Source: Wurfbainia villosa (taxonomy: Eukaryota > Streptophyta > Magnoliopsida > Zingiberales > Zingiberaceae). From it: a stretch of 64,000 bases of DNA. Of the stretch, positions 26,608 to 37,832 are shown piece after piece. The notes under the pieces were generated by a model. The model searched no databases, was not told the origin of the DNA, and worked only from the letters and a program-made list of their open reading frames with translations. The position numbers and the translations under genes are program-made. The DNA lies in contig CM046004.1 of assembly GCA_025175895.1 (NCBI GenBank), positions 1,674,001-1,738,000 of the forward strand, in the 5' to 3' direction. Position 1 is the first letter of the stretch. Each line of letters starts with the position of its first letter.

Positions 26608-27461
26608 ATGTCTTCGCTCGATGAAGAGATCGCCACCGCCAGAGGTTACGATTCTGACGTTTGCGTTTGCTCCGGCTCCCGTCGTCAACCTCGCTCAAAA
26701 GGTCGCAACATTTTTTTTTCTTCTTCTTCTTCTAACAATTCGTTCATTTTGATGTGGCAGCTACTGGCGGAGGGCATTGGGACGTTCTTTGTGGTGTTTG
26801 GAGGAAGTGGATCAGTGGTGGTGAACAAGATGTATGGATCCGTTACGTACGTTCCCTGGAATATGCATTGCCTAGCAGGGACTCATCGTACGTCATGGTG
26901 ATGATCTATTCGGTTGGCCATGTTTCCGGAGCTCATTTCAATCCTGCAGTAACCATCACGTTCGCCATTCTCAAGCAGTTCCCTTGGAAGCAGGTTAATT
27001 AACGCTGCAAAATCCTTAAACTCGAACTCTTTTTTCTGTAGTGAGAAGACGAATCTGCGACGTGCAGCTTCCTCTTTATATTGTAACTCAGGTTATAGGA
27101 GCCATTCTTGCAAAGCGGTGCACTGTACGTGTTGTTCGATGCATGCAGCCCTTCGTGCTCGAGATCATTCTCTCCTTCCTCCTGATGTTCGTCGTCCAAT
27201 CTGCTCGATGTATAAATATCTTGCAATTGATCATAAATTTAAGCTTTCATTTACGACAGACCGGTGTCAGGAGCCTCTATGAACCCTGCAAGAAGCATTG
27301 GACCAGCCATTGTGATGCATAATTTTAAGGCAATTTGGGCCGACATTTTAGGTCCCGCGATAGGTACTCTGGCTGGAGGATTTGCTTATAAGCTTATTCA
27401 GTGCAGTGATAAGCCATTTCGTGAGATGACAAAGAGCAGCTCTTTCGCTCGAGACCGCTAA
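26608..27461 (+). pseudogene. Decayed NIP-type aquaporin
   Basis: Pieces of a nodulin-26-like intrinsic protein appear in order but in changing frames. LLAEGIGTFFVVFGGSGSVV is the first membrane helix. SVGHVSGAHFNPAVTITF holds the first NPA box. LPLYIVTQVIGAILA follows, then FVLEIILSFLLMF, then SGASMNPARSIGPAIV with the second NPA box, and the typical tail KPFREMTKSSSFARDR. Damage: two 4-base ACGT-like insertions near 26847 and 26890, an in-frame TAG near 26872 where the family has Trp, an extra A near 27115, and loss of the exon for the AxATD...GELAGLAVG helix. The 5' exon joins out of phase. NIPs transport water, glycerol or metalloids at membranes; this copy cannot make a full channel. Confidence 0.88.
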
Positions 27462-28224
27462 ATACTATTAATCTTTGGCGAGAACTCAATTGATAATAGA
27501 ACAGAAATTCGGTTCGTAGCTACTGTTAGTTTTGTTTTTGTTTGTTTGATTTTCTCCTTGTTCTTGCATTTACTTTCTGAAATTAATTTGGGGAAGTTGC
27601 ATTCGCAACTTTAGTCAAAGCAGACATTTGAGATCGATGGTTTAATTCCTCGAAGAAAAGGTTCTGCGAGTGATGAGAAAAAGAGAGATCCCACCATTTG
27701 GGATTTAGCACGTCTAAACGAGGGGATTATAAATGAAATCTATATCCTTTGGAGTCGGAGATAATCACCCATGCCACAGTTTTCATAAAAAACAAGTCAT
27801 GTCGAAATCTGCGAGAAGTAACTGCACAACATGATCTTCTCATCTTCGGTACCTAGAACCTCTTTCCTGTTTGTATTTTAAAAAAAAAAACAGAGAAAGA
27901 ATAAACTCAGTTTATGTCTAAAGTGAAAATGTAACTTGATGAAAGCAGGTAGATTTGTTCACCAGATAATAATCTGATGATTAATTAAAATTTTCTTTCA
28001 GAAATGGGTCAAATCTAGTAAGGAAACTGCAGAATTCGAGTCGCGATGCATGAATAACTTAACCGTTGTACAATAAATTAGCAACTAACTGTGTAGTGTT
28101 AACAATATATTATATAAATTGTTTGTGTGAATGTGTTATTGTTTAAGAAAAAGCCGTCATTTCTTATTCTTTTTTTTTTAAATATATAAAGGATAAATTA
28201 TCCACTATCATAGTGTCAGAATTG
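27462..28224. other. Intergenic region
   Basis: About 760 AT-rich bases between the NIP relic and the 3' end of the minus-strand gene. The minus-strand gene's 3' UTR should lie here. Nothing else is supported. Confidence 0.5.
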
Positions 28225-31200
28225 CTAATTCAAAAGATGTAGCCAGAGATCATACCATGGTGGGTGAATACGAACATAGCTACCTACTTCAAGCTCCACA
28301 TGGCTGCAAAATTTTGAACTGAAAATAATTGTTCTCAGATTTCCCAACTCTTCTGCAAATTTCGTCGATTCATTCTCGCATTGCCCCTAAAAACATCCAA
28401 ACAGTAATGTGAAATAATAAACGAGGTCATCAATATTGCAGCTCTTGAGCAAGATACCTAATCACTTAGGCATGAACGAATGGTGAGACAATTAGTTTAG
28501 TTCCCAAATAGGGGGATTATAGAATAATAAAGAGGATTTATAAACTTAGATGGGTAAGATAAACTATTAACTGGGTCAAGTGTAAGCATTTTAGTTAAGT
28601 GGTTAATGGCAGTACGAGGTTCACTCATTAGAGGTTTTGCTAACAATGCCAATTTTTCATGTGCTACAAAGTCTAAAAAATATAATTTAATGACACAGGT
28701 AAAATCAAAATGCATCAACATGGTAGTAAAAAAGGAAACACAATTGATTAATGTTCTATCAGTGAAGAAAGGTTTGCAAGGTTTCTCAATTGCAGTCTTT
28801 TTCCCTTGGTTCTGAAAGCCAAAGGTAACACTGTAATATTTCAGTCAAAAATGGCATAGGAGGAAAATATTTTGAGGAAGAAATCCAAGACTTGGTAAAA
28901 GTAGAGGGACCAAGATGTTAGGATTTTGATACACAGTTATGATATATTTTTCCCTGTTAGATTCAATGTAGTTGTCACCAAGTGACTATTCTACTTGCTT
29001 TGAGATTTATACTCTGAAATATGAGTTTCGTGTCTTCGACCTTGCCTTCACGTGTGATTTTTCCTGTTAAGACTTTCTATATGAGTTTGCTTTAGCAACG
29101 TCTTTCCTTTTCGTGTCCATAGTTCAGTCGAGGTGCTACGTGGAAACACAACAAGAGGCTCACTTTTCGATAGCCTGCTCAATACTTAGTTAACCTTATG
29201 ATTGCTAAGCCCAACACATTGTTGACAAAGATTATCAAATGCTTACCACAGAAGTGACACATGAAGCGGATCCCCACCTCCTTCAAACCGCAAAAAAGTA
29301 GTGAAAGAAAAAAAAAACAGCATTTGGTTAATCAGGCAATCAGATTATTCAGGTAATTAGTATGATTTAGAATTTGATGAAAGATCGTAAGTATGGTGAG
29401 CTTACTTATAAATACTTCTAATGGACTTGCACAAAAAATCCTAAAAAATGCCTACCCACACAAATCTTTGTAGATAGTCTTGTCAAATCAACGTTGATCC
29501 AAACAGAGAAAAATAGACCATATTGGTTTATCATACCTCAACAATTACGTGTGAGTTCTATTTGAAATCATATAGTGGAGAAAAGGAAGGTTTTCTAATT
29601 CATTAGGAGCTAAAAGGTAATACTTTTATAAGGAAAAAAAGGAAAATTTCAATGCCTGAATTATAATTTGCCTACTAAACTTTGGAAAACGATAGCTGGC
29701 CCCACAATCATTCGCGTGTCAGACATGCATTTTGTTATAAAGGCAATGGCACTTCCCTGAAAGAGCAGATGCTTTCGGGAGGGAGGAGAAATATATATTT
29801 TTGGCAAGCTATGATCTTCATGGGACAAAAAATAAAGATAATTAAATAGCCACTATCTCTACTTACAGGTCATTCGATCAGACTAATTGCATTCCTGACT
29901 TTTTAAATTTTATGTACCCATACCAGACTGACTCGTAGTTGGCTAAAATACATTTTATTTTCTTGTCCTAGTCAATCAATTCAAAATGACAAAGACATTA
30001 CTCCGGTATTAATTGGTAGATTTTTTTTATTCAACGTATTCACTGGTTTATGGTATTAGACAGCTAAACTAGTGAGCAAACATTAAAAATGATGTGTTAT
30101 GGCTAGAACCAACTAACTAGGACATTTATAAAAAGGACAGTCTGGTGCACGAAGCTCCCACCATACGGGATTCCAGAGAATGATCCATTGTACGCAGTCT
30201 TACTTTGCTTTGCAAGAGGTTATTTCCAAGATTCGAACCCGTAACCTCTAAGTCACAAGGCAGCAACTTTACCATTGCGCCAAGCTATCTAATTGGAAAA
30301 TTGATCTAAGTTAGCAAAGGAGATGCAGTTTCTAGGCAGGCATGTGGTGGATGAGAAATTTTAATTGCCACCAGAAACATAATAATTGAACTACAGAATT
30401 TAGAGGAACTAAAATACATTCTTCTCAGAAAGGAACAAATATAGTTGCAAACCTTGGAAGTTTCAAGAAATAAGCAATGGCAAACTGTCAGCTTTGCCTC
30501 CAAAAATCTTGTTATTATCTGCACCATGATACCTAGATCATCTGTTAAGATGGGAGTCAATAAATACTTTACAATACCATGATACAGAACATAATACATA
30601 GAGCAAACAAACTACTTTAACTGAATACTGCTGTCGACAGCAGCATCCATGGTTCATCTAATATGCTAATATAATTGTGAAAAGAAGTCTGAGTAGAATG
30701 TTTCCTACTGTGCAAGCTTTGTCCTGTCTGTGGCTGCTTTAACAATTCCAAATGTCTCTCTCTTTCGATCTGTATAACTTGTTGCACCCTCCCATAATAA
30801 CTAGACCTGAAATAAAACAATAAGAACTCGGACAATTAACATTTTATTTTTCAGTTTTCAAGTTTAACCAAACATAACAAATGGATAGCATAGATATCCT
30901 CACCCTGTACTCCTGTTTTTGGACAATGAAGGGCTACCTTCAGTTGATACATTGAAGGTTTCCTGAAATAAATCTCCCATAGTATGTTGTTTGATCCTTT
31001 CCATTGGAAAACTTGAGTGATTGTGATTCCATTCCTAGAAAGGGGAGTCAATGGTAAAAAATTATTTTGTTTAATATATTATAATACTAAAATTTATACC
31101 TCGTCTTCACTAGATGTTCCACATCCCATAAACTCAAGGGGATCTTCATTATCAAGAAATCTCGAACCCAAGTGAGAAACAGTTCTCCCAGAATTTGGTG

Positions 31201-34200
31201 TTTTTATTTCTTTTGATCTCGCGTTCTTCAGCATTTTCTGAGCAAAATTGAATCAAAATTATTAAAATATTAAGTTGGGAAACTAATACAAATGAAAAAT
31301 GCAGACCACATCTAAAGTTCCAGTAGTTTGCCCATTTTTTGCCAAATCTTCCAGAAGTTCAGCCATTGATGGCAATGCACCGACTATTTTATCAGGTGCT
31401 GGTTTGGCAGGCACAACTTTCTGGTGTTGCTTTAGATGCACCATCACATTCTCAGATCTGTTGTAGTCTAGATTGCCATGTTCTCCATAGCTTTTACATG
31501 TTGCTGTAAGAGAGATTTCATTTTTTTCCATGGAGCACGATGAGGGTAGTTTTCTTGCATGTAAATCTGAGCGAATAGAAAACTTGGCTTTGGATTTGTT
31601 TTTACCACCTATAAGAAAATTTGTGTTTGCCATTTCATTACATCTGCACAAGAAAAAAAGGAGAAAATTTACAGCCATGGTAAATCAAGTAAATTACTAA
31701 ATTACACGGTATGCAGTTCCTTGGATTTGAATGGACGTATTATGATAATAGAAATTTTTAAATGTCATCAGGAATGTTATAAGCGTTTCTCAACAAATAC
31801 TAGTTAAATTAGCATGGGTTTCGCACTGGATTGCAAACCTCAAATTATTTGACATTAAGGTTTTATATTGTAATAACAATCAAGCCTTATCTCGATAGAT
31901 GAGGTTGATTATATAGATCACCTATGCCATTAGACTCTATCTCCTACTATATCATCATCTACAAAATGCAGCCTAGTGCACGAAGCTTTCATTAATGCAG
32001 AGTCTCAAGGTCAAACTATATTGGATCTATTATCTACAGTCTTATCCTCCATTGCAAGCGAATATTTTTGTGACGGGAATCCGTGACCTAAAGGTCACAA
32101 CAATATAATCATATGTATTTAAATAAATATTATCATATTTTATCCTTGCTAACCAAGTCTTTTTTTATCTTCCTCTTTCTTATTTAATGTGTATTTGTTA
32201 TAACTTCACATCACCTAATTAGAGCATTTATTGATATTATAAGCATGCAGTGATGCAAATAAGATTCATACATCTCCACAATTGTATGATATTGTCCACT
32301 TTGGACTTAAGTCCTCGTGATTTTATATTTGGATTTTATCCAAAAGGTCTCATGTCAATGGAGATATCTTTTCATCTTACAAGTCCATGATTTTTTCTAT
32401 ATCTTTCCAATGTGAAACTTTGATTGTTCTCCCAACAATCCTAATAATCCTCCCTCAAACGAAGGACCACATTGGGTCTCTCCATCAAGTTCATCCATCC
32501 TCAAAGGACTTCCTCTGCTTGATGTCTAATCCTTAATCCATCAGATATTCATGCTAATTGTCCGGGTCTTCTGATCTAGCTGGACTTTTTGTCAGTTATC
32601 TGATCCTCCTGATCCAACTGGACTTCCTGCCAACAGTCTGATCCTCCTGATCCAGCTTAACTTCTTATCAGTTGTCCGAACCTCCTTACCCAACTAGGCT
32701 TCCTGTCTAGTATCTGATTCTCTTGATCTGGACATGGGAGTCTCCACTTCCTTCGTTCGAGACTCATAACTCGACAGGACCATTGGCTTTGATACTAATT
32801 GTTGGTGCAAATAAAATTCACATATTTCCACAATGGTATGATATTGTCTACTTTGACTTTAAGCTCTCATGGTTTTATTTTTGAGTTTTACCCAAAATAT
32901 CTCATGTCAATGGAGATATCTTTTCATCTTATAAGTCCATGATCTTTTCAATGTCTTTTCAATGTGGGACTTTGATTATTCTCTCAACAATCTCAATAGT
33001 ACATATCTATATCATCTTAAATATGTCTCTTGGAATTTTCACTCAATAGGTGCAACTCGATTTTCTCTCTAATATTATTTTTTATCATGTTCATCCTCGT
33101 ATATCCATATATTCATCTTAACATCCTCATCTCTACAACCCTCATCTTCTGCTCATGTGCTCGAATCATATGCTTGAATCATATCCTAATATTTGGTTCT
33201 ATATAATATAGCAAATCTAACCGTTGTTTTGTAAAGTTTTTCTTTAGATTTTAAAGGCATTTTTCAATCACGTAGCACACCTGACACTCTCCTTCATTTT
33301 ATACATCTTGCTTGTATTGTATGTAAAAGATCTATATTAATCTCTTCGTCTTTTTGCAAAAACAATCTTAAATACTTAAAGCTCTCAGTTTCAAATAACT
33401 CACCGTCTCCTATCTTAACAATTGTTTTACTACATCTAATATTGCTAAACTTAAATTCTATATATTCAGTCTTTAGTCAACTAAGCTTAAAACTTTTCAC
33501 TTTCAGTGTACATCAAGGTTTTACCTTCAATTATATAAATGTATGCAAGTGGTATCTAGTTTAATCTTACAACAAACTCAAATACATTGATTTTGATGTT
33601 GCTTCAATCTAATTAGACAAAAACTGGAAGAATAAGAGACAAGAAATATAGTGGGTTAACTCTAAAAACGTTGTAGCTTAATGTATCACATAATATCAAG
33701 GTTTTATATGTAAGTGGTATCAAGTTTAATCTCACAAGAAACTCAAATATATTGATTTTGATGTTTCTTCGATCTAAATAGACAAAAACTTGAAAAATAA
33801 GAGAAGATATATGGCGGGTTAACTCTAAACATGTCATAGCTTAATGTACCACATAATTCAAACATGGACCATCAATCATTGAACCAACTTGATCAAGTTT
33901 GGAAGTTGCATCATCTTTTATTAGATATGTTGGGTAGAGGCCAACGTTATCGGACTCGAGAAAGATCAATATAAACCTTTATGATCCATGGTCATTGAGG
34001 CATGATGATCAATAACTGGTTCCGAACCCAAAGCCTAGGTCATTCATACGAGTAGCCCCATAACATACAAATACACTTATATTATAAGATCTTTATTTGT
34101 AAAATAAAAACACAACATTAGAGTCATGTTGCATGAAACAGTTATTTATATTCTTTACAGAAAAACTAATTTTTTCCCTTAAGCATATTTATCATTTTAG

Positions 34201-36380
34201 CCTTACTATCTCCCTATGCTGTGTAGAAAATTTCTCCGTGTTGGAAAACATCTTTTTAAAAAAAAACATTATTTAATTATAACAGTTGGTAGCTGTAAAA
34301 TCTTAGCAAAAGATAAGATACTAAAATTTGCAAAAATAAAATAAGATACCTACTTTTATAACCTTTTCTTGGTTTTGAGAAGTGATTGGTGAATGAGGAA
34401 CTACAAGCCTTTTTGTGCAAAGAAGATAACTCCTTGCTTTCCCCCATTACTTCCAACCTTGTGCATTCTCCTTGATTTTTTCTTACAGAACCAACAAGAG
34501 TTCCTTGTACATGAGCAGAAGAAGCAACCGACAGCTCTGTGAGGACCATATTCTCCTAATGCATTCCATGCAAAAAAGAAAATGATGCCCCATTAAAAAA
34601 AAAATAGTTGAATGAACCCTAACTAAAATATACCAAATTAAGGCAGTCAACATGTGGTAGTAAGAACCAGAATAAGCACAGAAGCAACCTGATAAAAGAT
34701 CATCCATAAAACAAAAGGAATCCTTTGCATTTCAAGTGAAAATTGTCTCTATGATACGACCAGTTAAAGAAGCAAGTTCTCAATGACCGACCACTTTTAC
34801 CAATCTCTAAAATGCCACCACATTGCCTAAACAGCATATTCCCTGTTTACATTCCATATATATGGACAAAAAAAATATATCAATGGTTGCTAAAGCTACC
34901 TCATCAGAAATAGATTCACTGCTAGAAAGTGCATGCTGGTCTTCTCTTAGCTGATCCTGCATGACCTCATGGTCTTCATGATTCGTTCTGTGAATTCCAT
35001 TCTCAGGCATCAAAATTTCCACCTTCTGCATATGGTAATCAAATTACGATATTGGCATGTCATATAGAAAGAGTTGATAAAAGTAAATTGAAAGATTATT
35101 GCCTCAGGTAACATAGAGGAAATTCTCTGCTCATTTACTTCATCAGTATCTTGAAGCTGCCATAAAGTAGAATATAGTCATTAGCTGGCCTCAAGAGTTC
35201 TTGTCTTGATAGCATGCTTAGGTTTTCTCTTCTCTATTTCCTAGAAAAAATAGTATTCCATCTCAAATAAATAAAACAAAAAAGCAAAATAAAAAATGAA
35301 GTTACTTTCCCAGAATTCAAATGACTAAAACAAAGAAATAGGAATTACTTCTCATGACTAAAACGAGGGCAAGACTGCAATCATAAGGTTTTCACCTTTA
35401 CTAAGAGAATTAACTCATGAAAACATCCCCTTTGTCATGATCGGTTAAGGTTAAATAAGATTGAACATCCTCGACCCAGCCTTGGATGGAACCTAATGCA
35501 CAGGACCCACATTTAATGATTGAATCATCATTATCAATTGATCCAACTAGCGCATAAAGGAATGATGACAGTTTTACCAACAATACTTGCGACTTTAGAG
35601 GCACAAAGGGAACCATATGCACATTTAAGGAGTATTAAAAGAAAGCTAAATGTAAACTTAGGATTCCTCAAGCTCAATCCAAACTAAGCATGAATTATAC
35701 CAGCATTAAAAAAAAATACATTCTAGAAGTATAGTTGCAATTGATTCCTACCAGAACAAGAAACCAAAACACCATGAAGAACAGATAACAGACTGCTATC
35801 AAACAAGAAATTATATGCTCAATTGCTAAAATGCATCTTGTGGAACTACTACAAGTATCCAAGCTATCCCCTTTACTTCAGTTGGCAGCCATTTCTAAGA
35901 AGCCATGTGTCTAAATCACTAGCATCGGGTAGCTTCGCAGTAGGATCAGTTACGTTATCGAACACAAGACTACCGTCTATGAACGTAATCACATGAAATA
36001 TTGACGGAGGTTTAAATGAATTATATTTTCTCCCTTTCACTCATACGAAACCAGTAAAACTTTTAACCCAACAAGAGAGATCTAGGTCTAAACTGAACTG
36101 AACGGCAACGAAACATGAACCTTCTTAATCAAGGCATATGCGGTAGCAAACTAAAAAGTTACCTTGCGACCACAGAAGAGTAGGGATTGTATTCTGCCGG
36201 AGAAATTGAGGTCGTAAGTCACCTGATCAGGCTCGTCCTCATCTAGTCACTCAAAAAGAACAGAACTAGATATAAATTACAAGATAGAAAAAGCAGTGCA
36301 AAAAAAAAAAAAAAATCACAAACGATGAGGAACATTCATAAACGAATACCTGAAAGGCTCTGATCAGAGCCTTGTTCCAT
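28225..36380 (-). CDS. Uncharacterised plant protein, 11 exons, 478 residues
   Basis: Exons (minus): 36380-36350, 36242-36163, 35156-35103, 35025-34900, 34555-34350, 31643-31307, 31237-31100, 30962-30904, 30806-30629, 30518-30453, 28386-28225. Every junction keeps phase, which strongly supports one real gene. The donor after 35103 reads GAG|GCAATA, a probable GC-AG intron; other donors are GT. The product starts MEQGSDQSLSDEDEPDQVTY, has a polar, probably disordered middle, and a conserved-looking motif LPSMAELLEDLAKNGQTTG at about residues 255-275. Its C-terminal third (SSYYGRVQQVIQIERERHLE, FLEAKLTVCHCLF, CSHVELEVGSYVRIHPPW) looks like beta strands of an OB-like fold. I do not recognise the family. 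A role in DNA or chromosome maintenance would be a guess. The last exon may instead continue past a GTATGA donor at HPPW, so the C-terminus is the least certain part. Confidence 0.75.
30136..30287 (-). mobile_element. Au-type SINE in an intron
   Basis: Read on the minus strand it has the Pol III A-box-like GGCGCAATGGTAAAGTTGCT, B box GGTTCGAATC-like (GGGTTCGAATCTTGG), then the Au SINE body words GCAAAGCAAAGTAAGACTGC, GTACAATGGATC and the end GGGAGCTTCGTGCACCAGAC. Au SINEs are a widespread angiosperm family. It sits in intron 10 of the uncharacterised gene, same strand as the gene. Confidence 0.85.
31971..32105 (-). mobile_element. Second Au-type SINE, 5'-truncated and diverged
   Basis: On the minus strand it shows GATTCCCGTCACAAAAATA, GCTTGCAATGGAGGATAAGA, CTGTAGATAATAGATCC and AGCTTCGTGCACTAGGCT, the same order as the copy at 30.1 kb and the Au consensus end. 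The A box is lost. It lies in intron 5 of the same gene. Confidence 0.75.
32249..32989 (-). mobile_element. TRIM (miniature LTR retroelement)
   Basis: Two direct repeats of about 190 bases, 32249-32437 and 32800-32989, flank a 362-base noncoding centre. On the minus strand the terminal repeat runs TGTTGAGAG... to ...CACCAACA. It is followed by ATTAGTATCAAAGCCAATGG, a good match to the initiator-tRNA-Met primer-binding site (TGGTATCAGAGC). A purine-rich tract (AGGGAGGATTATTAGGAT) precedes the other repeat. The centre has imperfect repeats of CCTGATCCAACTGGACTTCC. Too small for any gene, so it is a TRIM. No target-site duplication was found. Confidence 0.85.
33003..33515 (-). mobile_element. 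LINE reverse-transcriptase C-terminal relic
   Basis: Minus-strand translation in broken frames gives the familiar plant LINE endings in order: TEYMECKFSNI, IVKIGDGELFETESFKYLGS, KMPLKSKEKLYKTTVRFAIL, YGTKYWAIKHEQKMRVVEMR, MLRWICGYTRMDKV and a final LRWYGYV-like piece. Several stops and shifts are present. It lies in intron 5 of the uncharacterised gene. Confidence 0.7.
33511..33854. repeat. Tandem duplication, two units of about 160-185 bases
   Basis: Unit 1 (about 33511-33694) and unit 2 (about 33695-33854) share ATCAAGGTTTTA, AAGTGGTATC, AGTTTAATCT, TTGATTTTGATGT, GACAAAAACT and GGGTTAACTCTAAA in the same order, both ending TACCACATAAT or similar. They are moderately diverged and noncoding. 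Confidence 0.85.
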
Positions 36381-36600
36381 TGTTCGTTCCTGCCGTAAAA
36401 GATCAAAGAAAACCAAGTTACAAAGAAGAGAGGAAAAAATGGGAAAACAGAGGATCTGGAGGAAAGCAAATCATTTAACCTCGCGAGGGTTTTGCTGCCA
36501 CGTTTGGTGTCGCTGGAGTTGAGCTCGGCAGAAGGGCTCGCGGCGGAGAACGGAGGGCAACGTTTGGTGAGGTCGGTCGGTCGGTGCCAATGGTTATTTT
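36381..36600 (-). promoter_or_regulatory. 5' leader and promoter of the uncharacterised gene
   Basis: The start codon lies just after an apparent acceptor (TTTTACGGCAG), so a noncoding first exon probably sits in the GC-rich stretch 36480-36570. No TATA box is evident. Confidence 0.4.
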
Positions 36601-36864
36601 AAATTACGTTTTTTCATTTTTTCTTTTCTTTTTTATTAGCATCTTCGGATTAATTTTAAAGACGAAAATGATGATCCTTGGACAATAACGTTCTGCTCAT
36701 TATTTTTTATCGTTCATCTATAATGATAAAAATATTAAATCATCGATAGATTATACTCTTGATTTGGTAGTTAAAAACAGTGAAAATTCATTTTTAGTAG
36801 AAAGAGTTTTAAATCTTCGTCAAATTTTGATTTTTATCTTCCTTGAAAGAGATTTGTTTTGCCC

Positions 36865-37240
36865 TGACCAACATGTTATCTCCGGTGCAACGGTAAAAAT
36901 GAAGAGACATCTCATATGAAAATACAGTTCGATCCTCTGCTACGATAACGTTCGACGACGAATTGATCGTCATTAGGATCCAAGAGTTTGTCCGGTGAAC
37001 GGAGTACGATTTCGACATTAGATCGTCATTCAAGGATAACACAACTGCATAGTCCGAACTGAACTGTAAAAATATTACGAACGCTTCTCCAATTTACCTT
37101 TGATGGCTGGTGGAGGCCACTTAGACTCCTACTTTATCCGACTCAGTTATTGGCAAGCTTTCTGAAGGTCCATGAAATAAGGTCGGTCACTCTAAAAAAT
37201 TAATCGAATCGATTCGAATATCCTGATAAAAGAAAAACAA
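36865..37240 (+). mobile_element. SINE-like repeat, family B, fullest copy
   Basis: The head has CCGGTGCAACGGTAAAAATG (A-box-like) and ACAGTTCGATCCTCTGCTAC (B box GTTCGATCC). The tail has CTCAGTTATTGGCAA, TCTGAAGGTCCATG and AAATTAATCGAATCGATTCG. The head recurs at 20420-20530 and the tail at 49262-49385, so the whole is probably one element of about 375 bases. tRNA origin is inferred from the boxes. Confidence 0.55.
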
Positions 37241-37270
37241 AACAAAAACAAAATATGATCAAATTCTATG

Positions 37271-37832
37271 TAGGATTGTAAACAAGCCAAGTCAAAACCA
37301 AATTTTGTAGTGTTCAGACTTATTTGATAAGATAATCAAGTCGAACCGAGCCGAGTCGAACCTAAAATTAACTAAACTATTGAAAAACATGTTCAAGCTT
37401 AGTTTGATTTTTTTTTTTAGCTTGAGCTTGACTGGAGCTTGAATTGAACTTGACTTGTTTAATAAGTATCAAGCTTCTAATTAAATTTGATTCAAACTTG
37501 TTTAAATTTAGTTTATTTAAACGTTATCAAGCTCTTAAATTAAATTTATTTATCTATTTAAAATTTTACTAATTTAATTATGGTTTATAAATGAGTATAA
37601 ATAAATTCAAAAATAATTTTTAAAATAATATAATCATAAATCGGTTTGTTAATGTTATGACATTTGTTGAAACAATTGTTCTGAGCATTATTTATGAGCG
37701 ATGTAATCGAGCAGCGTATGTATTGAGTTTGTTTATTAATTGACTTTGATGCATATTGAACAAACGTAAACGAGTTCTTACCGAGTCAAATACCAAATTT
37801 ATTCATGAACGATTGATTGATTTACAGCTCTA
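37271..37832. mobile_element. MITE-like element with GTAAAC...GTTTAC-type ends
   Basis: Begins AGGATTGTAAACAAGCCAAG and ends ATTTACAGCTCTAAT, which are imperfect inverted ends of a type common in plant genomes. The interior is AT-rich with runs of CAAGCTTGA-like words in both orientations. No coding capacity. Superfamily is not determined. Confidence 0.45.

Noticed and set aside
29240..29300. Extra exon of the uncharacterised gene (reads GGGDPLHVSLL on the minus strand)
   Set aside because: It has a good GTAAGC donor and pyrimidine tract but breaks the phase between exons 10 and 11, which join cleanly without it.
30210..30290. tRNA gene suggested by GGTTCGAATC and a GGCGCAATGG stretch
   Set aside because: No cloverleaf closes around it, and the following body matches the Au SINE family.
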